The notes beneath the pieces were generated by a model. That model had not been told where the DNA came from. It saw nothing but the letters and a program-made list of their open reading frames with translations, and ran no database searches. A stretch of 64,000 bases of DNA from Limnohabitans sp. T6-5 (GTDB lineage Bacteria > Pseudomonadota > Gammaproteobacteria > Burkholderiales > Burkholderiaceae_C). The DNA is taken from positions 1,259,728-1,323,727 of the forward strand of contig NZ_NERV01000002.1 in assembly GCF_003063315.1 (NCBI RefSeq). Reading direction: 5' to 3'. Below, piece after piece: positions 49,054 through 58,363 of this stretch (within the stretch, counting starts at the first letter, position 1; the number at the start of each line of letters is the position of its first letter). Made by a program: the position numbers and the translations under genes.

Positions 49054-50805
49054 TCAGCGGGGCATCAGCCTCGCAGGCTCATCAGACGCCAATACCTCAT
49101 CTGCCCACTGCGCCAGCCGCGCCGTGTCTGATCGCAACACCTGATGTTTCACGGCCAGGATTTGCGAGGGATGCATCGAAAAGCTTCGCAAACCCAGCCC
49201 CAAAAGCAAACGCGTCATGGCGATGTCTCCTGCCATTTCGCCGCACACCGAAACGCCTTTGCCCTGCGCCCTGCACTCGGCAATCGTGTCGGCCACCAAG
49301 CGCAGCACGGCCGGATGCAAAGGGTCATACAGGTGCGCCACCGACTCGTCGGCACGGTCAATGGCCAGGGTGTACTGGATCAGGTCATTGGTGCCTATCG
49401 ACAAAAAGTCAAAGTGCTTGAGGAACAGACGCAATGACAGGGCAGCGGCCGGAATTTCAATCATGGCCCCCAAGCGCACCGGCCCATAAGCCATGCCGCG
49501 CCGGTCCAGCTCTTGCCGTGCCTGATCGATCAGGGCCAAGGTTTGCCGAATCTCACTGCCATGCGCCAACATGGGAATCAGCAGATTGACTTTGCCATGA
49601 GCTGCTGCGCGCAAGATGGCGCGCAACTGCGTCAGAAACATGGCGGGATCGGCCAAGCTCCAGCGGATGGCCCGCAAACCCAAGGCGGGGTTCAGGTGGG
49701 CTGCATCGCGGCGGGCTTCATCCAGAGGCTTGTCAGCGCCCACATCCACTGTTCGGATGGTCACAGGCAAACCGTTCATGCCATCCACAGCGCGGCGGTA
49801 AGCTTCGTACTGTTCATCTTCGCCCGGCAAATTGCCTTGACGCCCCATGAACAAAAATTCGCTCCGAAACAAGCCCACGCCCACAGCACCCGCCGTGATG
49901 GCCGCGTCGGTGTCTTCGGGCATTTCGATGTTGGCCAGCAATTCGATTTTTTGTCCGTCCAGCGTGACCGCCGGGGTGTGACGCAAGCGGGCCAGCCGTT
50001 CGCGCTCCAAGTCACCCTGGCGCTGCTTGAAACCGTAGTCGGCAAGGATGATGGGCGACGGGTCGACAATCACCACGCCCGCATCGCCGTCAATGATGAC
50101 CCAGTCGTCTTGCTTGACCAATTGGCTGGCCGTGCGAGCGCCCACGACCGCCGGAATGTCCAGGCTGCGGGCCACGATAGCGGTGTGGGAGGTCTTGCCG
50201 CCCACATCGGTCACAAAACCGGTGAACACGCTTTGCTTGAACTGGAGCATGTCGGCTGGCGACAGGTCGTGCGCCACCAGCACCAAGGGAACATCCAATG
50301 TGTCACCCAACTGCAACTCTTGCTGCGGCCGTGCGCGGCGGGGCGTTCTGGCCACCAATGAGCCCGTGCCTTTGAGGCTTTGGAGCACCCGCTCGGCGAC
50401 CTGCTCCACATCGGCCTTGCGCTCGCGCAGGTAGGGGTCGTCCATCTCGTCAAACTGTCGGGCAATGATTTCCAGCTGACTGGTCAGTGCCCACTCAGCG
50501 TTGTACAGACGCTCCTTGATCCAATGCACCACACCCAGAGTCAACTCTTCGTCCAGCAAGAGCATCAAATGCACATCCAGCAAAGCCACGAGCTCATGTG
50601 GGGCGTCTTTGGGCATGTCTCTTTGCAGGCGTTGCAGCTCGTCAATCACCTCATCACGGGCACGCCGCAATCGCTCGATTTCTGCGGCAATTTGCTCGGG
50701 CTGGATGAAATAGTGCGCCACATCGATGCGACTGGAGGCGACCAGCACAGCGCGCCCGATGGCAATGCCTCGGGCAACAGCCAGTCCATGGATACTGAAG
50801 GTCAT
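49054..50805 (-). CDS. ptsI: PTS enzyme I (phosphoenolpyruvate-protein phosphotransferase)
   Basis: A 583-residue enzyme I that takes phosphate from PEP and passes it to HPr. The active histidine H207 lies in GGKTSHTAIVARS. The PEP-binding barrel follows, with GVGLFRSEFLFMGR, SIGTNDLIQYTLAIDR and the C-terminal CGEMAGD. No GAF domain is present, so it is EI and not EI(Ntr)/PtsP. It is the last of three minus-strand genes (IIA, HPr, EI) with no sugar permease nearby, so the system is probably regulatory. Confidence 0.95.
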   Translation of the reverse strand: MTFSIHGLAVARGIAIGRAVLVASSRIDVAHYFIQPEQIAAEIERLRRARDEVIDELQRLQRDMPKDAPHELVALLDVHLMLLLDEELTLGVVHWIKERLYNAEWALTSQLEIIARQFDEMDDPYLRERKADVEQVAERVLQSLKGTGSLVARTPRRARPQQELQLGDTLDVPLVLVAHDLSPADMLQFKQSVFTGFVTDVGGKTSHTAIVARSLDIPAVVGARTASQLVKQDDWVIIDGDAGVVIVDPSPIILADYGFKQRQGDLERERLARLRHTPAVTLDGQKIELLANIEMPEDTDAAITAGAVGVGLFRSEFLFMGRQGNLPGEDEQYEAYRRAVDGMNGLPVTIRTVDVGADKPLDEARRDAAHLNPALGLRAIRWSLADPAMFLTQLRAILRAAAHGKVNLLIPMLAHGSEIRQTLALIDQARQELDRRGMAYGPVRLGAMIEIPAAALSLRLFLKHFDFLSIGTNDLIQYTLAIDRADESVAHLYDPLHPAVLRLVADTIAECRAQGKGVSVCGEMAGDIAMTRLLLGLGLRSFSMHPSQILAVKHQVLRSDTARLAQWADEVLASDEPARLMPR

Positions 50806-50848
50806 CTCGCCCTCCCATGATGCATCGCCTGCTCAGGCATTAGCACGC

Positions 50849-51118
50849 TCATTCGCCTTCGCCAAATTTGTCAGCCATGAGCGCAAGCAAGGCTTCCAGC
50901 GCTTCCTGGTCACGCTCGCCAATGGTCTCAATTACCACTTCACTGCCCAAGCCGGCAGCCAGCATCATCACCCCCATGATGCTTTTGGCGTTAATGCGCC
51001 GCTCGCCCTTGCTGAGCCAGACTTCGCATTGGAAACTGCCCGCCAGCTTGGTGAGCTTGGCGGAGGCTCGGGCGTGCAGGCCCAGCTTATTGCTGATGGT
51101 CGTGGTGGCTTGTGGCAT
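50849..51118 (-). CDS. ptsH: HPr phosphocarrier protein
   Basis: An 89-residue HPr. The active H15 is in LGLHARASAKL, and S46 in AKSIMGVM is the site used by HPr kinase where present. Its start overlaps the end of the IIA gene by 32 nt. Relays phosphate between EI and the IIA protein. Confidence 0.96.
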   Translation of the reverse strand: MPQATTTISNKLGLHARASAKLTKLAGSFQCEVWLSKGERRINAKSIMGVMMLAAGLGSEVVIETIGERDQEALEALLALMADKFGEGE

Positions 51119-51530
51119 GTCTCTTTCCTGTTTGATTTTGAGGGGCGGTGCTGCCCACGGGCATCACGCCCTGGGTGCCGCCAGCCAGGGCGCGTGCGGC
51201 CAGCGCGTCCAGGCTTTCGTGTCGGTAGCAAACGCTGCGCAGTAGCATGGGCAAATTGGCCCCCGCCACCAGACGGGTCTGGATACCGTCGTTGAGTTTT
51301 TGCGCCACGTTACAAGGCGTTGCGCCAAAAACGTCGCTGAGCAAGAGCACTTCTGGCGTGCCCAGCTTGTCCATGGCCTGGCGGGCCATGGACAGGGTGG
51401 TCTCGGGTGCCTCATGGGGCAGCACATCGACCGCGAGTACGCCCTGCGCACAGTCCGGAAAGACGTGCAGGGCGCACTCGCGCAAGGCATGGGCCAGCGG
51501 TGCATGGGCGATGATGAGGATGCCGATCAT
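51087..51530 (-). CDS. PTS IIA component, mannose/fructose type
   Basis: A 147-residue EIIA(Man)-type protein. IGILIIAHAPLAHAL carries the phosphorylated H9; VLLLSDVFGATPCNVAQKL is the usual second block. No IIB or IIC gene follows, matching the incomplete mannose-type PTS of many betaproteobacteria, thought to regulate carbon storage or metabolism through protein contacts. It starts a three-gene operon and overlaps ptsH. Confidence 0.93.
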   Translation of the reverse strand: MIGILIIAHAPLAHALRECALHVFPDCAQGVLAVDVLPHEAPETTLSMARQAMDKLGTPEVLLLSDVFGATPCNVAQKLNDGIQTRLVAGANLPMLLRSVCYRHESLDALAARALAGGTQGVMPVGSTAPQNQTGKRHATSHHDHQQ

Positions 51531-51555
51531 GTGTGGTTCAGAAATATGGGCTTGA

Positions 51556-52830
51556 TTATCGGGGCTGCACGGGCTTGCTCAGCAGGAAATACAGCCAAGA
51601 CAGGCAGGAGCACACGGCAAAACCCGCCCAAGCCACTTGGTAGGCGGCCACCACGCTCAAGCCCATGCCACGCGCTGTGTCCACCGCCAGACCAATGCCC
51701 CACTGCACAACGAAAATCCCCGCAAAGATGACCAGGTTGTAGGCCGACAAGGCCCGTCCCGCCAGATGCGATGGGAAAGCCATGCCCACGGCAGGCTGCG
51801 CCAGCGCCACAAAGGTACTGGACACACAAAACAACGCCACACCGACTGCAGCTGCACGCCCAATTGATGCCCCAAGCCCCACCATGACCGCCAGCACCAC
51901 ATAGGTCAGAGGTACACCCCAAGCGATCAAACGCTCGACTGGAATGCCCCTTTTGACCAGCATAGGGGTGACCAGGCCCCACATCCAAAATGCCACCAAC
52001 ATGCTGAGATTGATGACAAACAATCCGCCAGCCGCCTCCGTCGCTGCCCAGCCAGCGACCTGCGTCATCCAGGGGCCTGCCCACAACGTCTGGATGGCCA
52101 CCATGCCGCCGTAGCAAAAAAACCCCAACGGCGCCATGCGCCAGAAATATTTGCTACGCCAAATCGCCTTGTAACTGCCGTCATCGTTCAAAGTTATCTT
52201 GTTAGCGTCTGGCTGCTCAACCTGAGGCTGCCAGCGCGGCACCACCCACGCGATCAGCACCATGGCCACGGCAATCATGGCCCCCAGCATCACGAACAAA
52301 GCACGCCAACCCCAAATTGGCATGAGCCATTGCACAGGCAATGTCGCCGCCAGCATGCCGGTTGAACCGGTCATCAGCATCCACGAGTTGGTGCGCAACT
52401 GAGTACTGGCATCAAACCAACGGCGATAACCGGTCAATGGGGCCATCAGGCAAGCACTCACGCCCATGCCACACAACATGCGTGCCGCCAGCAGACCCCG
52501 AAAACTGTCTGCCCATGAAAACGCCAGACAACCCAGCACCGCCACCGACAGGAATGCGAATATGACTTTTTTCGGTCCATACCGGTCTAGCCAGCGGCCC
52601 ATGGGCAACTGAGTGAGAGAAAACCCAAGAAAGTAACCACCTGCCAACAAACCCAGATCCTGCGCACTCAGATTCAGCTCTTCGGTCAAGGTCGGCGACA
52701 AAGTGGCCGTGATGGCCCGCACTAGGGCAGAAAAGAAATACGCCAGCGCAAACGCCAAAAACACACCAACGGCCATGCGCCCAGTCAAATGTTCCGGGTT
52801 TTGCGGTGTCGAGTGTCCGGTTGCAGTCAT
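51556..52830 (-). CDS. Major facilitator superfamily transporter
   Basis: A 424-residue transporter with twelve hydrophobic segments. The loop 2-3 motif is GRWLDRYGPKKV (MFS motif A). N-terminal residues 1-17 are polar. Substrate unknown. Its ATG overlaps the stop of the upstream lipoprotein gene by 4 nt, so the two are coupled; a gap of about 25 bp separates it from the IIA gene downstream on the same strand. Confidence 0.88.
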   Translation of the reverse strand: MTATGHSTPQNPEHLTGRMAVGVFLAFALAYFFSALVRAITATLSPTLTEELNLSAQDLGLLAGGYFLGFSLTQLPMGRWLDRYGPKKVIFAFLSVAVLGCLAFSWADSFRGLLAARMLCGMGVSACLMAPLTGYRRWFDASTQLRTNSWMLMTGSTGMLAATLPVQWLMPIWGWRALFVMLGAMIAVAMVLIAWVVPRWQPQVEQPDANKITLNDDGSYKAIWRSKYFWRMAPLGFFCYGGMVAIQTLWAGPWMTQVAGWAATEAAGGLFVINLSMLVAFWMWGLVTPMLVKRGIPVERLIAWGVPLTYVVLAVMVGLGASIGRAAAVGVALFCVSSTFVALAQPAVGMAFPSHLAGRALSAYNLVIFAGIFVVQWGIGLAVDTARGMGLSVVAAYQVAWAGFAVCSCLSWLYFLLSKPVQPR

Positions 52831-53375
52831 GGGCGCAGGCCCTCCATCAATGTGTTGGCCAAGTCATCAGTTTTGCCTGTCGCATACACCACCGCATGCA
52901 CCAGCCGCACATGGTCACCCTCGGGCACTGCGCCCCAGGCGGCGTCCACCGCAACAGCTCGGCCATCGCCCCGTTGCCCTTGCGCCTGAATGCGAACTGA
53001 TGCAGCCAGCGGCAAAAAACCTGCGCCTTGCCAAACGGCTCGTGGCGACTCATTCCTTGGTTCTTTGACTTGTGCGTTGCGCAATGTGGCCTGTTGCCAG
53101 CCGGTCAACAGGGCATTCGCATCGGTGGCACTGGGCAAGGCCACCGTCATCACCGCCAAGGTGGCGTTGCCACTCTCGCAGCCGACCACCTGCATGTCCA
53201 GCGGCACACCGCCCAGGGGCACAGAACGCGTGGTGCGGTCTGGTTTGCAGGGCAATTGGGCTTTGACGGATGTGCCGTCGAACGAGACCTCACGCCAATT
53301 TTGTTCGGGGCTGCAAGCGCTCAAGGCGACGGCTACTGAGAGCCCGGCCAGAGTGGCCATTGAAAGGTTGTGCAT
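52827..53375 (-). CDS. Putative lipoprotein of unknown function
   Basis: A 182-residue protein with a lipoprotein signal peptide ending in the lipobox VALSAC (lipidated Cys 21). The mature part contains a conserved-looking CKP and one more Cys near residue 66, perhaps a disulfide. I recognise no domain. The ATG at 53375 is chosen because it gives a proper signal peptide. It is translationally coupled to the MFS gene (ATGA) and divergent from the CoA-transferase gene 53 bp away. Confidence 0.75.
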   Translation of the reverse strand: MHNLSMATLAGLSVAVALSACSPEQNWREVSFDGTSVKAQLPCKPDRTTRSVPLGGVPLDMQVVGCESGNATLAVMTVALPSATDANALLTGWQQATLRNAQVKEPRNESPRAVWQGAGFLPLAASVRIQAQGQRGDGRAVAVDAAWGAVPEGDHVRLVHAVVYATGKTDDLANTLMEGLRP

Positions 53376-53428
53376 GGCTGTGATTATCCTGAACAGCGCC
53401 TGGTGCTGTTTTTCGCGACAATGAAGCC

Positions 53429-54673
53429 ATGAATTCACTCGACGGCATCCGCATACTCGACCTTTCCCGCGTTCTGGCGGGTCCTTGGTGCACCCAGACT
53501 TTGGCTGATCTGGGCGCCGACGTCATCAAGATTGAACGCCCCGGCAGCGGCGACGACACACGCAGCTGGGGCCCTCCGTTTTTGAAGGACGCACAGGGCC
53601 AGGACACGGCTGAAGCCGCCTACTACCTGGGCGCCAACCGCAACAAGCGTTCCGTGACCTGCGACATTGCCCAGCCCGAAGGCCAAGCCCTGATCCGCGA
53701 ACTGGTCAAGCACTGCGATGTGTTTGTTGAAAATTTCAAAGTGGGCGACATGGCCCGCTACGGCCTGGACTTTGCCAACCTGAGCGCGATCAACCCCAAA
53801 CTGGTCTATTGCAGCGTGACCGGTTTCGGTCAAACCGGTCCTTACCGCGAGCGTGCTGGGTATGACTATGCAGTTCAAGGCATTGGCGGCCTCATGAGCG
53901 TGACGGGCGAACGCGACGATTTGGGCGGCGGCCCACAAAAGGTTGGTGTGGCGGTGGCCGATTTGTTCACTGGCATGTACGCCACCGTTGCCATTCTCGC
54001 TGCCTTGCGTCATGCCGAACGCACAGGCGAAGGCCAGCATGTGGACATGGCTTTGCTCGACACCCAGGTCGCCATGTTGGCCAATTTGGGCTCCAACTAC
54101 CTGGTCAGCGGCAAGGTGCCCGGCCGCGCTGGCAACTCGCACCAGAACATCGTGCCCTATCAAGTGTTTGAGGTCATGGCGCCTGCTGATGCGGAACCTG
54201 ACACACGCGACCACCTGATCCTGGCGGTGGGCAATGATGGTCAGTTCGCCAAATTTTGCGATGTGGCCGGTCATCCGGAATTGGCCAAAGATACACGCTA
54301 CGCATTGAATGCCGACCGTGTGCGCCACCGGGCTGAATTGGTGCCCTTGCTGGAAGCTATCATGAAAACCCGCCCCAAAGCCGTGTGGCTCAGTGCCCTC
54401 GAAGCCGCCAAAGTGCCCTGTGGCGCCATCAACACCCTGGGGGAAGTGTTTGCAGACCCGCACATTCAGGAGCGCGGCATGGTCAGCGACTGGGTACACC
54501 CCGTCAAACCTGATTTGAAGCTGGTAGCCAGCCCGATCAAACTCAGCCGCACGCCCGTGCGCCAGGACTTGCCACCGCCGATGCTGGGTCAACACACCCA
54601 GGAAGTGCTGGCCGAGGTGCTTGGCTGGTCTGCCGAACAACTGGGCCCGCTGCGCGGCAAAGGAGTGATCTGA
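53429..54673 (+). CDS. CaiB/BaiF family (class III) CoA-transferase
   Basis: A 414-residue class III CoA-transferase. LDGIRILDLSRVLAGPW opens it, followed by LGADVIKIERPGSGDDTR, and the catalytic aspartate is expected in GYDYAVQGIGGLMSVTGE. These enzymes swap CoA between organic acids such as formate, oxalate, carnitine or aromatic acids; the substrate here is unknown. Its TGA overlaps the ATG of the esterase gene (TGATG). Confidence 0.93.
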   Translation: MNSLDGIRILDLSRVLAGPWCTQTLADLGADVIKIERPGSGDDTRSWGPPFLKDAQGQDTAEAAYYLGANRNKRSVTCDIAQPEGQALIRELVKHCDVFVENFKVGDMARYGLDFANLSAINPKLVYCSVTGFGQTGPYRERAGYDYAVQGIGGLMSVTGERDDLGGGPQKVGVAVADLFTGMYATVAILAALRHAERTGEGQHVDMALLDTQVAMLANLGSNYLVSGKVPGRAGNSHQNIVPYQVFEVMAPADAEPDTRDHLILAVGNDGQFAKFCDVAGHPELAKDTRYALNADRVRHRAELVPLLEAIMKTRPKAVWLSALEAAKVPCGAINTLGEVFADPHIQERGMVSDWVHPVKPDLKLVASPIKLSRTPVRQDLPPPMLGQHTQEVLAEVLGWSAEQLGPLRGKGVI

Positions 54674-55401
54674 TGGCGAACTTTTTCCTGGTTCACGGGG
54701 CATGGCACGGCGCTTGGTGCTGGCAGCGCGTGTTGCCCGCACTCATCCGTGCCGGCCACCGCGCACATGCGGTCACGCTGACCGGTGTGGGTGAACGTGC
54801 CCATTTGCTCCATCCCGGCATCACGCTGGACACCCACATTCAAGACATTCTGGCCGCCATGGATGCCGAAGAAATGGACGATGTCGTACTGGTGGTGCAT
54901 TCTTATGCTGGCATGCTTGGCACGGCGGTGGCTGACCGCCGACCTGAGCGCTTGCGGCATCTTGTCTACCTGGATGCCGTTTTGCCCAAACCCGGCGAAA
55001 GCTGGAGCAGCACCCACGCCAGCGCCACACGCAATGCCCGCATCGGCGCTTCACAGGCCGATCCAATGCACAGCTTTCCAGCGCCGGACCCCTCGGTCTT
55101 TGGTCTGAGTGCTGAAGACCACGACTGGGTTCAACGACGCCAAACCCCTCATCCTGGTGGGCCCTACACGCAGGTGCTGAATTTTGACCCGGTCCGTGTG
55201 GCCAGTGTGCCGCGCACTTTCATCAACTGCACTGAGCCCCCTTTGGGCACCATCGACATCAGCCGCCTGCGCATGATTGACCCGAAATTCTGGGACGGTT
55301 CCTGGTTGCCTGGCTCACAAGTGGTGGAGATGACGACAGGCCACGACCCGATGGTCAGCGACCCTGAAGTTTTGGTTCAACATTTGCTGTCGCTGGCTTG
55401 A
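54673..55401 (+). CDS. Alpha/beta hydrolase (esterase)
   Basis: A 242-residue alpha/beta hydrolase similar to methyl-salicylate-esterase-like enzymes. FFLVHGAWHGAWCW carries the oxyanion HG, the nucleophile Ser is in VVHSYAGM, and the catalytic His is in TTGHDPM near the end. It is translationally coupled to the CoA-transferase gene, suggesting that both act on the same organic acid or ester. Confidence 0.88.
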   Translation: MANFFLVHGAWHGAWCWQRVLPALIRAGHRAHAVTLTGVGERAHLLHPGITLDTHIQDILAAMDAEEMDDVVLVVHSYAGMLGTAVADRRPERLRHLVYLDAVLPKPGESWSSTHASATRNARIGASQADPMHSFPAPDPSVFGLSAEDHDWVQRRQTPHPGGPYTQVLNFDPVRVASVPRTFINCTEPPLGTIDISRLRMIDPKFWDGSWLPGSQVVEMTTGHDPMVSDPEVLVQHLLSLA

Positions 55402-55468
55402 ACTTTGAAATCATTGCTTTGTTTTTCAGAGCCCCCTGACCATCGCATCGGTCTTCTACAATCCTTTG

Positions 55469-55951
55469 ATGACCCGTCTGTACTCACTTGTTTTGTGTAT
55501 TGCTGCTGTTTTCTTGTCAGCATGCAGTGCTGAACGCGCGCCCGTTTCATCATTTGTTTTGCTGGACGGTAGCAAGCTATCCACTGAACAGCTTCAAGGC
55601 AAAGTCACTCTCGTGAATTTTTGGGCCACCAGCTGCACCACCTGTGTGGCGGAAATGCCTGAAATCGTCACCACTTACAACAAGTACAAGGGTCAGGGCT
55701 ATGAGACTCTGGCGGTTGCCATGAGCTACGACCCGCCCAGCTATGTCGTCAACTTTGCGCAGTCACGCCAGCTGCCCTTTAAGGTGGCGATTGACAACAC
55801 CGGTGCAGCCGCCCATGAATGGGGCAAGGTCCAGCTCACCCCCACCACGTTCTTGCTCAACAAACGTGGGGAGATTGTCAAACGCTATGTGGGTCCGCCC
55901 AACTTCAACGAACTGCACCAACTGATTGAACAATTGTTGGCGCAGTCCTGA
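55469..55951 (+). CDS. TlpA-like thioredoxin-fold lipoprotein
   Basis: A 160-residue periplasmic thiol oxidoreductase. The signal peptide ends in the lipobox FLSAC (Cys 19). The active site is CTTC at 56-59 within VNFWATSCTTC, with the cis-proline in LTPTTFLL. An in-frame TTG lies directly before the ATG. It is probably a reductase for cytochrome c maturation or another envelope thiol; two cytochrome genes lie next to it. Confidence 0.9.
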   Translation: MTRLYSLVLCIAAVFLSACSAERAPVSSFVLLDGSKLSTEQLQGKVTLVNFWATSCTTCVAEMPEIVTTYNKYKGQGYETLAVAMSYDPPSYVVNFAQSRQLPFKVAIDNTGAAAHEWGKVQLTPTTFLLNKRGEIVKRYVGPPNFNELHQLIEQLLAQS

Positions 55952-55980
55952 GCCTTGAAGCCAGCAAGCGTAGGCCCCGT

Positions 55981-56433
55981 TCAATCTTTGCGGAAGGTGT
56001 CGTGACAGGCTTTGCAACTTGCACCCGCAGAACCCATGGCTGACTTCAGAGTCTCCAGATTTCCAGTTTTTGCAGCCACATTCAACTTGGCAATTTCAGA
56101 TTGCATTTTTTCAGCCGCCTCTTTGAACTTGGCTGATTCTTTCCAAATTTCTGCCTTGGCACGTGTCTCACCTTTGTCAGTCCCTTCACCAAATGCGGCC
56201 CAAGGCAACTTAGACATCATGGCGACCATGTCTGCATTCTCTGCTGCAGCTTTAGCGTCAAAAGGCGCACGACCATTGGCCATGGCGCCCAAACGTGAAA
56301 AATGAGCACCCATAACCGTCAACGCAGCCTTTCGGTACTTGACGGCATCTTCCGGTTTGGCAAACTGTGCGTGTGCTGGCAAGGCCATCACCAAGGCCAG
56401 CAAGGTTCCGGTCAAGTTGTATTGAGGTTTCAT
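55981..56433 (-). CDS. Cytochrome c' family protein
   Basis: A 150-residue periplasmic class II cytochrome c. A signal peptide (GTLLALVMALPAHA, cleaved after residue 22) is followed by a four-helix bundle with the haem site CKACH at 140-144 near the C-terminus. GGAG stands seven bases before the ATG at 56433; an ATG 12 nt upstream is less well placed. It is divergent from a cytochrome b561 gene; such pairs often act together. Members bind NO or transfer electrons. Confidence 0.93.
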   Translation of the reverse strand: MKPQYNLTGTLLALVMALPAHAQFAKPEDAVKYRKAALTVMGAHFSRLGAMANGRAPFDAKAAAENADMVAMMSKLPWAAFGEGTDKGETRAKAEIWKESAKFKEAAEKMQSEIAKLNVAAKTGNLETLKSAMGSAGASCKACHDTFRKD

Positions 56434-56531
56434 CAGAGACTCCATGAGGTTGAATGAGCGGTGACTTTTTAGTCATCACCAACTTTTTAGTCTCGCATAT
56501 TTTTTCAATACCCGCATCCACGAAAGCAATT

Positions 56532-57194
56532 ATGGTCACGGTTCGTATCTGGGATTTACCCACACGCCTGTTTCATTGGGCTTTGGCTTGCGCCGTCGTT
56601 GGTCTGGGTATAACTGGCCTGGTAGGAGGAAATGTCATGGTTTGGCACTTCCGATTCGGCTATGCCGTGTTCACGCTTTTAGTGTTTCGCCTGTTCTGGG
56701 GTCTCTTGGGCGGGCGTTGGTCTCGGTGGAGTACTTTGCCATTGGGTTTTCGCCCTTTTACGTCCTACTTGCAAGGTCGATCCACGCCAGAACAATTGGC
56801 AGGGCACAACCCCCTGGGTTCCTTGTCTGTGCTCGCAATGCTGTTCTTTTTATCTCTGCAAGTGGCTACTGGCCTAGTGAGTGATGACGAGATTTCAAAC
56901 TCAGGGCCATTTTCTTCTTTGGTTTCTAGCACCCTGGTCACATGGGCCACCAGTTGGCACAAACATTGGGGCAAGCTCACATTGATTTTCCTGGTCTCGA
57001 TTCATCTCTCGGCCATCGCCTGGTACCACTGGCGTCAACATCAGCTTCTGTTGCCAGCCATGTGGCATGGATACAAGAATTTGGAAGTACCGGTTGACGC
57101 TTCTCGGGATGATCTTCCAAGCCGGGTCATGGCCGCATTGATTTTTACGCTGTCTGTCGCTGTAGTTTTTTATCTCGTCTCACTGGGTGCCTGA
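56532..57194 (+). CDS. Cytochrome b561 family protein
   Basis: A 220-residue di-haem membrane cytochrome of the bacterial b561 type. RIWDLPTRLFHWALA starts the first helix; haem-ligand histidines are expected in FHW, VWHFRFGY and SIHLSAIAWYH. Four to five membrane helices are visible, the last near the C-terminus. It would carry electrons between quinol and the periplasmic cytochrome c' encoded on the other strand 98 bp away. Confidence 0.92.
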   Translation: MVTVRIWDLPTRLFHWALACAVVGLGITGLVGGNVMVWHFRFGYAVFTLLVFRLFWGLLGGRWSRWSTLPLGFRPFTSYLQGRSTPEQLAGHNPLGSLSVLAMLFFLSLQVATGLVSDDEISNSGPFSSLVSSTLVTWATSWHKHWGKLTLIFLVSIHLSAIAWYHWRQHQLLLPAMWHGYKNLEVPVDASRDDLPSRVMAALIFTLSVAVVFYLVSLGA

Positions 57195-57267
57195 GTGCCC
57201 CACTGAACAGCGCGTACGACACCGGTCTAGCGCTACACTCTGATCAATTTCATGACAGGCCTTCACC

Positions 57268-57759
57268 TTGGACAACCCACCTGTAGATTTGTTGACGCCC
57301 GAATCACCCGCTGATTGGGAGGCTGTTCGCAGTATTTTCAAAGAGTATGCGCAATCGCTTCAGGTGGATTTGTGCTTTCAAGGCTTTGAAGAAGAACTGT
57401 CTGCACTTCCCGGGGAATATGCCGCACCCCGAGGCGCATTGTTGCTGGCCATGGTCGATGGACACGTGGCAGGGTGTTGCGCACTAAGACCTCTCGACGC
57501 TTCAGACTACACGAACGCTGCAGAAATGAAGCGGCTTTATGTGAGGCATGTTTTCAGGGGTTTGGGGCTGGGCCGTCAACTTGCCGAAGCCATTCTGGAT
57601 GCCGCTCAACGAGCTGGTTATGGTTGCGTGTTGCTGGACACACTGAACGACATGGAAGCTGCCCGAGCACTTTACGAAGACTTGGGCTTTGCAGAAATAC
57701 CACCGTACTATCACAACCCCCACGCAGGCGCCCATTACTTGAAGGTCGATATTGGCTGA
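57268..57759 (+). CDS. GNAT family N-acetyltransferase
   Basis: A 163-residue acetyltransferase. The acetyl-CoA loop is VFRGLGLGRQLAEAIL (about residues 94-109), and MKRLYVRH precedes it. The C-terminal ALYEDLGFAEIPPYYHNP is typical of small-molecule GNATs. The start is a TTG at 57268; no in-frame ATG precedes it. Substrate unknown. Confidence 0.87.
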   Translation: MDNPPVDLLTPESPADWEAVRSIFKEYAQSLQVDLCFQGFEEELSALPGEYAAPRGALLLAMVDGHVAGCCALRPLDASDYTNAAEMKRLYVRHVFRGLGLGRQLAEAILDAAQRAGYGCVLLDTLNDMEAARALYEDLGFAEIPPYYHNPHAGAHYLKVDIG

Positions 57760-57783
57760 GTCCAATGCTCAGCCTCATCATAT

Positions 57784-57807
57784 AAAAGGGCCTTTCGGCC
57801 CTTTTTT
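57784..57807. terminator. Bidirectional rho-independent terminator
   Basis: AAAAGGGCC-TTTC-GGCCCTTTT with a T-tract, between the convergent acetyltransferase and peroxiredoxin genes. Confidence 0.92.
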
Positions 57808-57825
57808 GATGACATGTCAGAACAA

Positions 57826-58332
57826 TTATGCTTTGGCTTGGGCGAGCAGTGTCGCAGCGTCACTGACTTCGAATTTGCCGGGGCCTTCGATGTTCAATGC
57901 GACCACCTTACCATCTTTGACCAGCATGGAATAACGATTGCTGCGCAGTCCCATGCCACGGGTGGTCAGGTCCAGGGTCAGGCCCGTGGCTTTAGCGAAA
58001 TCAGCACTGCCATCGCCCAGCATGCGGACCTTGCCATCCGACTTCTGGTCACGCGCCCAGGCACCCATTACGAATGCGTCGTTGACGCTTAAACACCAAA
58101 TTTCGTCAACGCCAGCGGCCTTGAAGGCGTCAAAATTTTCCACGTAACCTGGCACGTGCTTGGCCGAGCAGGTGGGCGTGAATGCACCTGGCAAAGCAAA
58201 CAGGGCAATGGTTTTACCGGCAGCGGCTTTGCTCACATCCACAGGGTTGGGGCCAATGCTGCAGCCATTGCCTTCCACCTCGATAAATTCCATCAGCGTG
58301 GTTACGGGCAGTGTGTCTCCGACTTGGATCAT
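57826..58332 (-). CDS. Peroxiredoxin (Prx5-like)
   Basis: A 168-residue thiol peroxidase of the Prx5/AhpE-like group. The peroxidatic C55 is in ALPGAFTPTCSAKHVPGY, and a second Cys is at 80 (IWCLSVND). It reduces hydrogen peroxide or alkyl hydroperoxides, using glutathione or glutaredoxin in many relatives. It starts downstream of the rpsQ terminator, so it is a separate unit, though it occupies the place where rplN might be expected. Confidence 0.95.
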   Translation of the reverse strand: MIQVGDTLPVTTLMEFIEVEGNGCSIGPNPVDVSKAAAGKTIALFALPGAFTPTCSAKHVPGYVENFDAFKAAGVDEIWCLSVNDAFVMGAWARDQKSDGKVRMLGDGSADFAKATGLTLDLTTRGMGLRSNRYSMLVKDGKVVALNIEGPGKFEVSDAATLLAQAKA

Positions 58333-58363
58333 GATTGTCTTCCTGTTTGAAAATGAATGGACG

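Noticed and set aside
53435..54742. 435-codon minus-strand frame opposite the CoA-transferase
   Set aside because: It is a shadow frame; the sense strand encodes a complete class III CoA-transferase.
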